DNA of 64,000 bases from Calothrix brevissima NIES-22 (GCF_002367995.1 NZ_AP018207.1:3347083-3411082); one strand, 5' to 3'; numbered from the stretch's first letter, positions 54,665 through 63,999 are shown. Translations and numbers: made by a program. The notes: generated by a model not told the origin, from the sequence alone.

Positions 54665-55630
54665 ATGACCCAGAAACGGATTTTAGTGACTGGTGCAAGT
54701 GGTTGTATCGGTCACTACATAGCTGAAGCCTTAATTCAAGAAACAGATTACGAATTATATTTACTAGTTAGGAATCCAAACAAGCTAACAGTTAATACTG
54801 AGGCGCGTTCTGGTATCACCGTGTTGCAAGGTGATATGTTGCAAATTAACCAGTTTGCTGACTTGCTATCAACAATTGATACTGCGGTGCTAACAGCAAC
54901 AGCTTGGGGCGGTGAGGAAACATTTAATATTAATGTTAATAAAACACTAGAATTGCTGAAGCTGCTAGATCCGGAAAAATGCGAACAAGTCATCTATTTT
55001 TCTACCGCCAGTGTTTTAGATCGCCACAATCAACCCCTCAAAGAAGCTGGAGAAATTGGCACAGATTACGTCAGTTCTAAATATCAGTGTTTACAGCAAC
55101 TACCAAAATTAGCGATCGCACCAAAAATTACCACTGTTTTTCCTACTGTAGTATTAGGCGGCGATGCTAACAAGCCCTATTCTGCTGTAACATCGGGGAT
55201 TCCTGAAGTTACAAAATATGTAAATTTAATTAAGTTTTTGCAAGCCGATGGCAGTTTTCACTTTATTCACGGAAAAGATATAGCCACTACAATCCGCTAT
55301 TTAATAGATAATCCTCCCACAGAACGGGAACCTCGCAGATTTGTTTTAGGTCAAGAACAATTAACAGTCAACCAAGCAATAGAACAAGTCTGTACCTATC
55401 TGGGGAAAAAGATATATTTTCGCATTCCTTTATCCTTATCCTTGGCAAATGTGATGATTGCTGTCTTTCGCATTCAGATGGCTGCTTGGGATAGATTCTG
55501 CATGAATTATCGACATTTCACTTACGATAAAGTTATCAATCCCGCCAGTTTTGGACTACCAAATTACTGTGTAACAATGAGTGATGTGTTGAAAATTAGC
55601 GGCGTGAAAAGTGCTGGAGTTCAATCTTAA
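54665..55630 (+). CDS. NAD-dependent epimerase/dehydratase family protein
   Basis: 321 residues, extended short-chain dehydrogenase fold. The Rossmann motif is ILVTGASGCIGHYIAEAL (GxxGxxG). A Ser-x-Tyr-x3-Lys type site is seen near YFSTASVLD and DYVSSKYQCLQQ (YVSSK, Tyr with a Lys four residues on). The C-terminal RFVLGQEQLTVNQAIEQVCT fits an NDP-sugar or flavonoid-reductase-like branch, but the substrate is unknown. It stands alone, 257 bases after hemE. Confidence 0.88.
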   Translation: MTQKRILVTGASGCIGHYIAEALIQETDYELYLLVRNPNKLTVNTEARSGITVLQGDMLQINQFADLLSTIDTAVLTATAWGGEETFNINVNKTLELLKLLDPEKCEQVIYFSTASVLDRHNQPLKEAGEIGTDYVSSKYQCLQQLPKLAIAPKITTVFPTVVLGGDANKPYSAVTSGIPEVTKYVNLIKFLQADGSFHFIHGKDIATTIRYLIDNPPTEREPRRFVLGQEQLTVNQAIEQVCTYLGKKIYFRIPLSLSLANVMIAVFRIQMAAWDRFCMNYRHFTYDKVINPASFGLPNYCVTMSDVLKISGVKSAGVQS

Positions 55631-55729
55631 AAGAGTCATGATCATTCAAATTTTATTCATTTGCAAATAATTAAAAAAGGTTAGAAAACTCTATTTTTTG
55701 GCTGTGTATTTTTGGTATATACTGAAAAT

Positions 55730-56005
55730 ATGCGCTTTGAATGGGATGCGAACAAAAAACGTCGCAATGAACAAAAACACAAAGTTTCTTTTGAAGAAGC
55801 TGCTACTGTTTGGACTGATCCTTTGGCTTTAATTGCTCCCGATCCGCAACATTCTCTTGAAGAAGAAAGAGAATGGATTATTGGAGAGTCTCACCAAGGT
55901 CGGTTATTAGTTGTTGTTTATACCATGAGAGAAGAGACGATTAGAATTATTAGTGCCAGACTTGCAACAAAACGGGAGCGTCAACAATATGCCGAAGAAA
56001 GTTGA
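55730..56005 (+). CDS. brnT: BrnT-family ribonuclease toxin
   Basis: 91 residues from the ATG at 55730; a TTG six codons upstream is disfavoured because MRFEWDANKKRRNEQKHKVS is the typical BrnT N-terminus. The family fold is RelE-like: FEEAATVWTDPLAL, REWIIGESHQGRLLVVVYTM and TIRIISARLATKRERQQY. BrnT cleaves RNA when released from BrnA. The antitoxin gene overlaps its last 17 bases. Confidence 0.93.
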   Translation: MRFEWDANKKRRNEQKHKVSFEEAATVWTDPLALIAPDPQHSLEEEREWIIGESHQGRLLVVVYTMREETIRIISARLATKRERQQYAEES

Positions 56006-56255
56006 ATTTCCTTTTGCTCATGCTAGAAGAATTAGCCCAGAAGAAGTACTAGCTGCCGAACAAGCTATTCAAGAACAATTTGGCATAAATTCAACTCGGC
56101 GTGGAAGACCAATTAAAAACGAAACAGAAAAATATCAATCTGTTTCAATTAGGCTACATCCAAAAGTGATTGCTTGGGCAAAATCCGAAGCAGAAAAACG
56201 GGGAGTTGGCTATCAAACTATTATTAATGAGGCACTCCTAAAATTATCTACTTGA
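55989..56255 (+). CDS. brnA: BrnA-family antitoxin
   Basis: 88 residues from the ATG at 55989, which lies inside brnT; an upstream in-frame start at 55953 would deepen the overlap and adds unrelated residues. The C-terminus SVSIRLHPKVIAWAKSEAEK, then RGVGYQTIINEAL, is a ribbon-helix-helix DNA-binding domain that usually represses its own operon. The N-terminus wraps the toxin. Confidence 0.92.
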   Translation: MPKKVEFPFAHARRISPEEVLAAEQAIQEQFGINSTRRGRPIKNETEKYQSVSIRLHPKVIAWAKSEAEKRGVGYQTIINEALLKLST

Positions 56256-56503
56256 AGCGATCGCCTTTTTAGTTAATTAATCTCAAGCTAAATTTAATGG
56301 GCTGACACACCAAGGGGTTTTCATTTTTTGTGACACTTGCGTCAGTCCTATTTAAAAATAAATTCCTGCATTATTCTTTGCGCCTTGGCATCGTTGCATA
56401 AGAAAAATTTTATTCAACAGATGAACCCGCTAAGATAAAAAGTCAAGAAGTCTTAATTTTCGTTAAAGTGGGATAACAATCAAAGTGTGAGGGTTGATAC
56501 TGT
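56256..56503. other. Upstream region of the radical SAM gene
   Basis: 248 bases. A partial MITE-like arm (ACTTGCGTCAGTCCTATTT) ends near 56354, with a poor opposite arm near 56299. The promoter should lie after 56360. Confidence 0.4.
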
Positions 56504-58093
56504 ATGCGAGTCCTACTGGTGTATCCAATATTTCCAAAAACCTTTTGGTCTTACGAAAAAATTTTGGACTTAGTCGATCGCAAGGTTTTGTTACCACCTT
56601 TGGGTTTAGTCACAGTGGCGGCGATTCTCCCTCAAGAATGGGAATATAAGCTTGTGGATCGCAATATTCGCCCAGCTACCGAAGCAGAATGGGCTTGGGC
56701 TGATATAGTCATTTTCTCCGCCATGATTGTCCAAAAACAGGACTTACTCGACCAAATCCAAGAAGCAAAGCGGCGTGGTAAGTTAGTAGCTGTGGGCGGC
56801 CCCTATCCCACCTCTACACCCCATGAAGTGCAAAATGTCGGCGCAGATTTTCTCATCCTCGATGAAGGGGAAATTACCTTACCGATGTTTGTGGAAGCGG
56901 TACAACGGGGTGAGACTTCGGGAACTTTCCGCACCAGCGAAAAGCCAGATGTTACCACCACACCAGTACCCCGCTTTGATTTATTAGAACTAAATGCTTA
57001 CGATATGATGTCCGTGCAGTTTTCGCGCGGGTGTCCGTTCCAGTGCGAATTCTGTGACATTATTGTTCTTTATGGTCGCAAACCGCGCACCAAAACACCA
57101 GCCCAATTGTTAGCCGAATTAGATTACCTTTATGAGTTGGGTTGGCGACGGGGCGTGTTTATGGTGGATGATAACTTTATCGGTAACAAGCGCAATGTGA
57201 AATTGTTGCTGAAAGAGTTAAAAGTCTGGATGGAAGAACATCAATATCCTTTCCGCTTTGATACTGAAGCTTCGGTAGATTTAGCCCAAGATACTGAATT
57301 ACTGGAGTTGATGGTTGATTCTGGTTTCTCCGCAGTATTTTTGGGAATTGAAACCCCAGATGAAGATAGCTTACAACTGACGAAAAAGTTTCAAAATACC
57401 CGTAGTTCCCTGACTGATGCAGTGCAAACTATCGTTAAAGCCGGATTGCGCCCAATGGCTGGGTTTATCATCGGTTTTGATGGGGAAAAAGCAGGTGCAG
57501 GCGATCGCATCGTCCGGTTTGCGGAACAAGCAGCTATTCCTTCTACTACCTTCGCTATGTTACAAGCGCTACCTAATACAGCCTTGTGGCATCGACTGAA
57601 AAAAGAAGGCAGATTACGGGAAAACAAAGACGGTAACATCAACCAAACTACTTTGATGAACTTTGTACCTACCCGTCCTCTAGAAGATATTGCCAGAGAA
57701 TATATTGAAGCTTTCTGTGCTTTATACGACCCCGTGAAATATTTGGATCGGACTTATCGTTGCTTTTTAATGATGGGTGCGCCACGTTGGAAAGCGCCAT
57801 TTAAATGGCCAGAATTGGTAGTGATTAAAGCACTATTGATTGTAATTTGGCGACAAGGTATTAAACGCGAAACCCGTTGGAAATTCTGGCATCACTTATT
57901 CAGCATTATCAAGCGTAACCCAGGAGTAGCCGAGCATTATATTTCTGCTTGTGCCCATAACGAGCATTTTCACGAATATCGTCAAATTGTTCGCGATCAA
58001 ATTGAAAGCCAGCTAGCAGAATATCTCGCACAAGGTGCAGAAACACCCTATGTAGTACCTGTCAAAGAAAAAGCTGAAGTTGTTGCTAGTTAA
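56504..58093 (+). CDS. B12-binding domain radical SAM protein with DUF4070-like C-terminus (HpnP-like)
   Basis: 529 residues. The N-terminal cobalamin-binding domain starts MRVLLVYPIFPKTFWSYEKI and has the DRN and GGPYPTSTP segments. The radical SAM cluster is C177-x3-C181-x2-C184 in RGCPFQCEFCDI. SAM-binding strands follow (VFMVDDNFIG, FDTEASVDLA, AVFLGIETPDED). The C-terminal part (about 380-500) is the DUF4070 type. This layout is that of the hopanoid C-2 methylase HpnP and near relatives, so it may methylate a lipid, but no hopanoid gene is adjacent and the exact subfamily is not settled. Confidence 0.9.
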   Translation: MRVLLVYPIFPKTFWSYEKILDLVDRKVLLPPLGLVTVAAILPQEWEYKLVDRNIRPATEAEWAWADIVIFSAMIVQKQDLLDQIQEAKRRGKLVAVGGPYPTSTPHEVQNVGADFLILDEGEITLPMFVEAVQRGETSGTFRTSEKPDVTTTPVPRFDLLELNAYDMMSVQFSRGCPFQCEFCDIIVLYGRKPRTKTPAQLLAELDYLYELGWRRGVFMVDDNFIGNKRNVKLLLKELKVWMEEHQYPFRFDTEASVDLAQDTELLELMVDSGFSAVFLGIETPDEDSLQLTKKFQNTRSSLTDAVQTIVKAGLRPMAGFIIGFDGEKAGAGDRIVRFAEQAAIPSTTFAMLQALPNTALWHRLKKEGRLRENKDGNINQTTLMNFVPTRPLEDIAREYIEAFCALYDPVKYLDRTYRCFLMMGAPRWKAPFKWPELVVIKALLIVIWRQGIKRETRWKFWHHLFSIIKRNPGVAEHYISACAHNEHFHEYRQIVRDQIESQLAEYLAQGAETPYVVPVKEKAEVVAS

Positions 58094-58157
58094 TTATATT
58101 GGTCTGTCGCAAAAGTTTTGAGCTTACCTATTTAACAAAACAATGTAACAGAATTTT

Positions 58158-58180
58158 AGGGCACAATAATTTTGTGCCCT
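58158..58180. repeat. AGGGCACAA hairpin, copy 2
   Basis: AGGGCACAA-TAATT-TTGTGCCCT between convergent genes; a copy of the unit at 25251. Likely transcription end or mobile palindrome. Confidence 0.6.
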
Positions 58181-58221
58181 AATTAATATTTGCTGCGTCG
58201 CCAATACGCCAATATTATTTG

Positions 58222-58722
58222 CTAGATACGCGAGTAACGAAAATGCAGCCTGAGTAGACGTAACCAACGCATCCAAACAAGTGAAGGTTGTTCAAAAAAA
58301 GTGAAGATATCTCCGAAACCTTGGTTTGTTTTTTGATGGTGTAACCAATGTCTTTCAGGAGTAGTAATAAAGAGAACTTGGCACAAAATAGTGACAAATT
58401 TTGGTGTTTTCCAATCCAGAACACTAATATGTCTCCACCATACATGCAATTGACCTAAAATCAGCCCAGAAATCACGCCAATTGGGGAAAAAGACCACAA
58501 AATCAAAGCCATTAATAAATAAGGTAAAGCACCCAAAATTCCATCTAATAAAACTTGGGTATTTAAAGTCAAAATCGCATAATGGCGAAAGTCTTTCTTC
58601 CAAGAATGATGGGTTTTTAAGTGGAGGCTACCAAAAACATGCTCGGGAACGTGGTAAACGAAAGTTGAGAGAAAATCACCAAAAAACAATAATAGCCAAG
58701 CAACTGCGATCGCCTCTAACAT
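58222..58722 (-). CDS. Fatty acid hydroxylase/sterol desaturase superfamily protein
   Basis: 166 residues. Histidine boxes for a di-iron centre are present: HVPEH, HLKTHH, LHVWWRH and ERHWLHHQ. About three membrane helices lie at 4-20, 55-75 and 80-98. The protein is short for the superfamily (usually over 200 residues) but the boxes are complete. It would oxidise a lipid in the membrane. GAGGAG sits 6 bases before the ATG, within TGTGAGGAGT, a string complementary to the Yfr1 loop. It converges on the B12/radical SAM gene. Confidence 0.85.
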   Translation of the reverse strand: MLEAIAVAWLLLFFGDFLSTFVYHVPEHVFGSLHLKTHHSWKKDFRHYAILTLNTQVLLDGILGALPYLLMALILWSFSPIGVISGLILGQLHVWWRHISVLDWKTPKFVTILCQVLFITTPERHWLHHQKTNQGFGDIFTFFEQPSLVWMRWLRLLRLHFRYSRI

Positions 58723-59292
58723 TTGTACTCCTCACATCGAATTAAGAAAACTCCAAAGCGAAAATGCAGATGTCATACTGAAAATGTAGACACTGCTCAC
58801 ATCAATTCGTAATTACGAAACTTTTAGAAAGTTGCTAGAACAGTGGCTATAGCAAAATGCTACTCACTAAAATCAGAGAAGCATCTATTCTGAGATTTAT
58901 TCACACAGCGTTATTCAGGAAATTCTGCAACACAATTTCCCCTAATTTTTGCTATCTATCGCTATCCGATTTAATCTTTTCAAAAACTCTAATTTTGATT
59001 TTGTCTCTGGGGTGATGGGACAAATACATCTTAACTCCAATCGGAATACCGTATTTTAGCATATTCACCTCACAATCTTCTTATTAAGACTGACAGGATT
59101 AGCAAAGATTGAGTTAAAATTGGTAAAAATTTAGGTTAAGATATTTTGTGAAAGTGTTGAGACTCAGTATTAGTTGCTAAAGGCGATCGCCTAAATATTA
59201 TAACTATAAATATTACCAAACCATAATCAGATTTTTACCAAATCTTACTATGTCAAATCTAAAACCCCATTAAATAGTAGGGAGTAGAGAAA
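58723..59292. other. Divergent intergenic region
   Basis: 570 AT-rich bases with one HIP1 site near 59183. Promoters for both neighbours should be here. No gene or RNA recognised. Confidence 0.45.
58727..58736 (-). promoter_or_regulatory. Possible Yfr1 sRNA pairing site over the Shine-Dalgarno box
   Basis: The minus strand reads TGTGAGGAGT just before the hydroxylase ATG: a perfect 10-base complement of ACUCCUCACA, the core of Yfr1, and including the GAGGAG box. Pairing would block translation. Confidence 0.4.
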
Positions 59293-59997
59293 TTGATTGA
59301 CTTTAACCAAATCCAAGTTTTAACGTTCGATTGCTACGGTACGCTAATTGACTGGGAAAGTGGTATTTTATCAGCAATCAAGCCACTATTATCTTCTAAA
59401 GGGCATAACTTACATGAGGAAAATATTCTGCAATTATTTGCAAAATTTGAGTCTGAAATTCAGCAAGGAAAATATTTCACTTATCGGGAAGTGCTGAAAA
59501 AGGTACTTCAGAAATTTGGCGAACATTTTAACTTTGTTCCTGCTACTGAAGAATTATATATACTGGCTGATTCGATTCAGTATTGGCTGCCTTTCCCCGA
59601 TACAGTTAAGGCGTTGAAAGTGCTGAAGCAGAAATATAAACTGGCAATTATTTCTAATGTTGATGATAATCTCTTTGCTTTTTCTGCACAACATTTAAAA
59701 GTAGAGTTTGACTGGATTATTACCGCAGAGCAGGTAAAAAGCTACAAACCATCGCTGAATAATTTTACAGTGGCGATAGAGAGAATTAATCTCCCTCAAG
59801 AACAGATATTACATGTAGCTGGCAGTATTTATCATGATATTGTGCCAGCAAAATCTTTAGGAATATCAACAGTTTGGGTAAATCGCAGAGTAGGCAAAGA
59901 AGGCGCTGGTGCTAGTTTACCAGTAGTTGCTCAGGCTGATTTAGAAGTACCAGATTTGCAGACTCTCGCCATTTTAAGTACAGGTTTTGAGGATTAA
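59293..59997 (+). CDS. HAD-superfamily hydrolase (haloacid dehalogenase type II-like)
   Basis: 234 residues from a TTG start; GGAG lies 8 bases upstream and no better in-frame start exists. HAD motif I is TFDCYGTLIDW (nucleophile Asp). The cap is helical (about 20-90). Motif II is AIISNVDD, motif III Lys lies in AEQVKSYKPS, and motif IV is HVAGSIYHDIVPAKSLG. It hydrolyses a phosphate or halo-acid; the substrate is unknown. It is 67 bases before dprA on the same strand. Confidence 0.9.
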   Translation: MIDFNQIQVLTFDCYGTLIDWESGILSAIKPLLSSKGHNLHEENILQLFAKFESEIQQGKYFTYREVLKKVLQKFGEHFNFVPATEELYILADSIQYWLPFPDTVKALKVLKQKYKLAIISNVDDNLFAFSAQHLKVEFDWIITAEQVKSYKPSLNNFTVAIERINLPQEQILHVAGSIYHDIVPAKSLGISTVWVNRRVGKEGAGASLPVVAQADLEVPDLQTLAILSTGFED

Positions 59998-60064
59998 TTA
60001 GTACTGTGGGTAAAATCTTCAGGTCTGATTGGGAATACTCAATCAAGGCGTGTGAGGATGAATA

Positions 60065-61183
60065 ATGGCAGAGGAACGGGCGTATTGGTTAGCTTGGGCG
60101 GAAATTTCCGGGATTGGCCCTGTATTGCTCAGGCGCTTGCAACAGCATTTTGGTACGCTGGCGACAGCTTGGAAAGCTACTGCTGCGGAATTAGCTCAGG
60201 TAGAGGGTTTTGGGGTGCAGACATTAGAAAAAGTGATCAAACAGCGATCGCGTCTCAATCCAGAGCAACTACTCCTCAAACACCAAGCAGAAAACCCCCA
60301 TTTTTGGACGCCAGCAGACGCAGATTATCCCCGCTTGCTTTTAGAAACACCTAGCCCCCCTGCAAGTTTGTACTATCGCGGGGAAGTAGAACTGCAAGAA
60401 AATCTGGGAAATACACCTTTAGTCGGGATTGTGGGGACTCGTCAACCTTCAGATTATGGTATCCGTTGGACTCGCCAAATTAGCACAGCTTTAGCCAAAA
60501 ACGGCTTTACAGTAGTGTCAGGAATGGCTGAGGGAATTGACACCGAAAGTCACCTCGCCACGATGAAAGCCGGTGGAAGAACGATCGCAGTTTTAGGTAC
60601 AGGTGTCGATGTTATCTATCCACCAAAAAATCGGGATTTGTACAAACAGATTTTGAGTTCAGGATTAGTAGTGAGTGAATATCCCGCGAAAACGCCACCA
60701 GATCGCAGTCATTTTCCGCGCCGCAATCGCATTATTGCAGGTTTAAGTCGGGCGATTTTAGTCATAGAAGCACCTTTAAAATCAGGTGCATTAATTACTG
60801 CTACCTACGCTAATGATTTCGGTAGAGATGTTTATGCATTACCTGGGAGATTAGACGATATACCATCTCAAGGCTGTTTAAAATTAATTAGTCAAGGTGC
60901 TTCCATAATTCTTAAAGAACTCGATGAACTGTTAAAAATGCTGGGAGCAATACCAAAGTTAGATGTAGTTACAGAATCATCCACATCGCAGCAATTAACT
61001 TTGCCAAATTTAGCACCAGAATTGCAACAAGTAATAGATACTTTAGCCTGTGATGCCTTACCTTTTGATTTTATTGTGCAAAAAACAGGGTTAAACACAG
61101 GCTCAGTTTCTAGCGCTTTATTACAGTTAGAATTAATGGGTTTGGTTACCCAACTCCCAGGAATGCGATATCAGAGAATATAG
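60065..61183 (+). CDS. dprA: DNA-processing protein DprA
   Basis: 372 residues. A helical N-terminal domain (about 1-70) with a helix-hairpin-helix-like GFGVQTLEKV is followed by the Rossmann core (about 75-290): GIVGTRQPSDYGIRW, VVSGMAEGIDTESH, AVLGTGVDVIYPPKN and FPRRNRIIAGLSRAILVIEA. The C-terminal winged-helix domain (about 310-372) ends GSVSSALLQLELMGLVTQLP. DprA loads RecA onto incoming single strands during natural transformation. The ATG has GAGG ahead of it. Confidence 0.97.
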   Translation: MAEERAYWLAWAEISGIGPVLLRRLQQHFGTLATAWKATAAELAQVEGFGVQTLEKVIKQRSRLNPEQLLLKHQAENPHFWTPADADYPRLLLETPSPPASLYYRGEVELQENLGNTPLVGIVGTRQPSDYGIRWTRQISTALAKNGFTVVSGMAEGIDTESHLATMKAGGRTIAVLGTGVDVIYPPKNRDLYKQILSSGLVVSEYPAKTPPDRSHFPRRNRIIAGLSRAILVIEAPLKSGALITATYANDFGRDVYALPGRLDDIPSQGCLKLISQGASIILKELDELLKMLGAIPKLDVVTESSTSQQLTLPNLAPELQQVIDTLACDALPFDFIVQKTGLNTGSVSSALLQLELMGLVTQLPGMRYQRI

Positions 61184-61223
61184 TTAATCGGTCGGTGCAA
61201 TTCAAAATAATTGGTGAGGGGTG

Positions 61224-61258
61224 TCATTTGTCATTTGTCATTTGTCATTTGTCATTTG
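61224..61258. repeat. STRR heptamer array (TCATTTG x5) overlapping the kinase 3' end
   Basis: Five exact units. On the minus strand they encode the last residues QMTNDK and the TGA stop of the histidine kinase. Confidence 0.9.
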
Positions 61259-62992
61259 TGAAATTTTTAAGTCTATTTGCTTAGACTGGCGAATAGGGAT
61301 TTCAATTATAAACTCGGCTCCCTGACCGTATATGGAATTGCATTGTAATGAACCACCATGCTTTTCGGTGACGATTTGGTAGCTGATAGACATTCCTAAT
61401 CCTGTTCCTTTACCAACTGGTTTAGTAGTAAAAAAGGGGTCGCACAAACGCTTGAGAACTGATTCAGGAATACCATAACCGTTATCTGCAATCCGGATCT
61501 GGATGTGGTCTGAACCTAGCATTTCTGTAGAAATCCGAATTTGGCTGGGCTGTTGTTTAATATCTGCAAAGGTGCGCCATTGGTCTCGTTCCTCTAGCGC
61601 ATCAATGGCATTGCTAATAATGTTCATAAATACTTGATTAAGTTGTCCAGCATAGCATTCAACTAAGGGCAGGTTACCATAGTCTTTAATGACTTCAATT
61701 TCTGGATAATCTTGCTTAATTTTTAGTCGATGCTGCAAAATAATTAATGTACTATCAATACCCTCATGAATATTCACCGATTTCATTTCGGCTTCATCCA
61801 TACGAGAGAAATTTCGTAAAGAGAGAACAATATTTTTAATTCTTTCTGCACCAGCTTCCATTGAAGAGAGCAAATTAGGCAAATCTTCTGCCAAGAAATC
61901 TAAATCTATCTCCTGAGTTTTCTTCTGAATTTGTTTGACTGGGTTGGGATAATGCTGTTGATATAATTGCAATAGTTCTAGCAAATATTGAATATACTCA
62001 GAAGCTGGGTTTAAGTTGGCATAAATAAAGTTAACTGGATTATTAATTTCATGGGCTACCCCAGCTACTAATTGACCTAAACTAGACATTTTCTCGTTCT
62101 GCACTAACTGAGTTTGTGTTCGTTTGAGTTCAATTAAAGTAAGTTCTAAATCGGTTGCTTGCTGACGCAATTGTGCTTCTGAATGTCGCAAAGCTGCTTC
62201 AGCTTGTTTGCGAATACTGATATCGCGAGCAATTGTAGAAGCACCAATGATTTTGCCTGTGGTATCTTTAACTGGAGAAATGGTTAAGGAAATATCAACT
62301 AAAGTTCCATCTTTGCGTTGGCGCAAAGTTTCAAAGTGATCTACCCGTTCTCCGCGTTTCAGTTTCTCGATAATTTGAGGTTCCTCGCCAATGCGATCGC
62401 GAGGAATTAGCATAGTCACAGATTGATTGATTATTTCTGGTGCTGTATAGCCAAAAAGTCTTTCTGCTCCACGATTCCAGCTAACAATCACGCTATCCAA
62501 GGTTTTGCTCATTATGGCATCATCCGAGGACTCAACAATTGCTGCTAAACGAAACATCGCTTCTTCAGCTTTTTTGTGTTCCTCACGTAATGAAAGTTCC
62601 GCCTGTTTGTGATGGGTGACATCTTCAGCCACTAGTATCACTCCGTCAATAACTCCCGCTTTGCTGTACCACGGGTGAACCGTCCATTGACGCCAGCCTG
62701 TTGCACCATAATGCTGAAATTGCTCTTCTACACACAATTTCACCCCTGTCATCAAACAGTAATGGTATGCTTCGCTCAATGGTTCGCAAAACTGCTGAAA
62801 TACCTCCAGATGCGATCGCCCAATAATCTCTTGTCCTTCCAAACCTAACTCACTCAACCATTTTTGGCTGGTGAGTAAATACTTCATTTCGCCATCTAAA
62901 AGCGCAGCTGCAATTGGTAGTTGTTTTAAAAACAAACAGTAGAGATTATTTTGCAGACAGTCAGCATCATTAATCAGAGAATTTTGACTCAT
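61238..62992 (-). CDS. PAS-domain sensor histidine kinase
   Basis: 584 residues, no membrane helix, so cytoplasmic. Two PAS domains lie at about 25-130 and 148-262, the second with a PAC motif (GASTIARDISIRKQ). A coiled coil (about 262-305) links to the HisKA box with H314 in LVAGVAHEINNPVN. The ATPase domain holds N in FMNIISNAIDA, G1 in IADNGYGIPE and G2 in GKGTGLGMSISY. No receiver domain or regulator gene is adjacent, so it is an orphan kinase. Its final residues are coded by an STRR array. The stimulus is unknown. Confidence 0.95.
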   Translation of the reverse strand: MSQNSLINDADCLQNNLYCLFLKQLPIAAALLDGEMKYLLTSQKWLSELGLEGQEIIGRSHLEVFQQFCEPLSEAYHYCLMTGVKLCVEEQFQHYGATGWRQWTVHPWYSKAGVIDGVILVAEDVTHHKQAELSLREEHKKAEEAMFRLAAIVESSDDAIMSKTLDSVIVSWNRGAERLFGYTAPEIINQSVTMLIPRDRIGEEPQIIEKLKRGERVDHFETLRQRKDGTLVDISLTISPVKDTTGKIIGASTIARDISIRKQAEAALRHSEAQLRQQATDLELTLIELKRTQTQLVQNEKMSSLGQLVAGVAHEINNPVNFIYANLNPASEYIQYLLELLQLYQQHYPNPVKQIQKKTQEIDLDFLAEDLPNLLSSMEAGAERIKNIVLSLRNFSRMDEAEMKSVNIHEGIDSTLIILQHRLKIKQDYPEIEVIKDYGNLPLVECYAGQLNQVFMNIISNAIDALEERDQWRTFADIKQQPSQIRISTEMLGSDHIQIRIADNGYGIPESVLKRLCDPFFTTKPVGKGTGLGMSISYQIVTEKHGGSLQCNSIYGQGAEFIIEIPIRQSKQIDLKISQMTNDK

Positions 62993-63484
62993 AACATCTC
63001 AATATGGAAGGATTACTTAGACATCTTTGCTGCCAAACCCGGAAGAATTAGCAAGTGACATAACATGAATTATTAAGTCAAAAATATGTTGACTACATCC
63101 GTGTAAACCGAAATTAAGTCAGCGTTTCTTTTATCGACATAAATCAATAATTTGCGGCGGATTAAGTGATTATTTATAGTAATATCTATTACATTTATTC
63201 TTAGTAATTAAATCAGTAATTATATCTTTTGGTAGATGCTAAACGGAGGATAAATAAATAATTGTGGATTTTTCCAGATAAATAGTCTCTCAGGGTTAAG
63301 GTATGTAAACAAATTGCTCAATATTTGCTTGATACCAATACGATAATTTATTTCTATTTAGAAAACTTAAATAAGTGGAAGTATTAAGGAAATATTAAGG
63401 GTTGTAGAAGATGCGATCGCATTCACTCCTAAAAGAGCGATCGCTTTTGTTGTAGAGTATGCGATCGCAATTTAACTACAAAAT
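62993..63484. other. Intergenic region with HIP1 sites
   Basis: 492 bases. Three HIP1 octamers lie at about 63410-63472. No gene seen. Confidence 0.45.
63431..63448 (-). terminator. Possible terminator of the Psb28-like gene
   Basis: The minus strand reads AAAAGCGATCGCTCTTTT, a hairpin built on a HIP1 palindrome and ending in T, 37 bases after the stop at 63485. Confidence 0.4.
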
Positions 63485-63853
63485 TTAACGTTCGCCATAT
63501 TCCATGCCATTAGCATCAGCATAGCGATACATAAACCGCATAAATCTTTCCCAACTATCGTCTTGCTCAATTTCAAATTTACATTCAACTTTTTTTAGTT
63601 CATCGCCTTCATCACCACCAAAAATGAAGCGTGTAGAAGAAGGTGTCACATTAATTTCGCCTTCTTCATCAGTTAATCGTAAGGAATTTAAAGACGGTTT
63701 AGTAAAGCTATTAAACCCTTCTAATGCTTGCAATTTTTCAAAGAACATCACAACAATGCGTTTCCCAGTGCGGACTTCCCTCCGCAAGCTGACATTACTC
63801 AGTTCTTCACTAAGTCCAGCAAAAAATTCGATTGTGGGTGTAGTTGGTTCCAT
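63485..63853 (-). CDS. psb28: Photosystem II assembly protein Psb28 (Psb28-2-like)
   Basis: 122 residues. It matches Psb28 in order: IEFFAGLSEE near the start, LRLTDEEGEINVTPSSTRFI in the middle, and the closing WERFMRFMYRYADANGMEYG. The N-terminal strand VRTGKRIVVMFFEK replaces the usual SRSGxxGTAxFxF of Psb28-1, which suggests the second form. Psb28 proteins bind PSII assembly intermediates (RC47) on the cytoplasmic side and aid repair. It stands alone on the minus strand. Confidence 0.85.
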   Translation of the reverse strand: MEPTTPTIEFFAGLSEELSNVSLRREVRTGKRIVVMFFEKLQALEGFNSFTKPSLNSLRLTDEEGEINVTPSSTRFIFGGDEGDELKKVECKFEIEQDDSWERFMRFMYRYADANGMEYGER

Positions 63854-63971
63854 GTTAAATGAAGAATGAAATGTAAAGTATTGAAAATAAAATGGAAAAT
63901 CAAGCTTTCCATTCTCATTTTCAACCTTGAGGGTAATTACTTATCCTTTTTTTCATACTTCATTATCTTTT

Positions 63972-63999
63972 TGGTCAATGGTCAATGGTCAACAGTCAA
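63972..63999. repeat. STRR heptamer array (TGGTCAA x3, CAGTCAA)
   Basis: Four 7-base units at the window edge; the array may continue beyond it. Confidence 0.75.
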
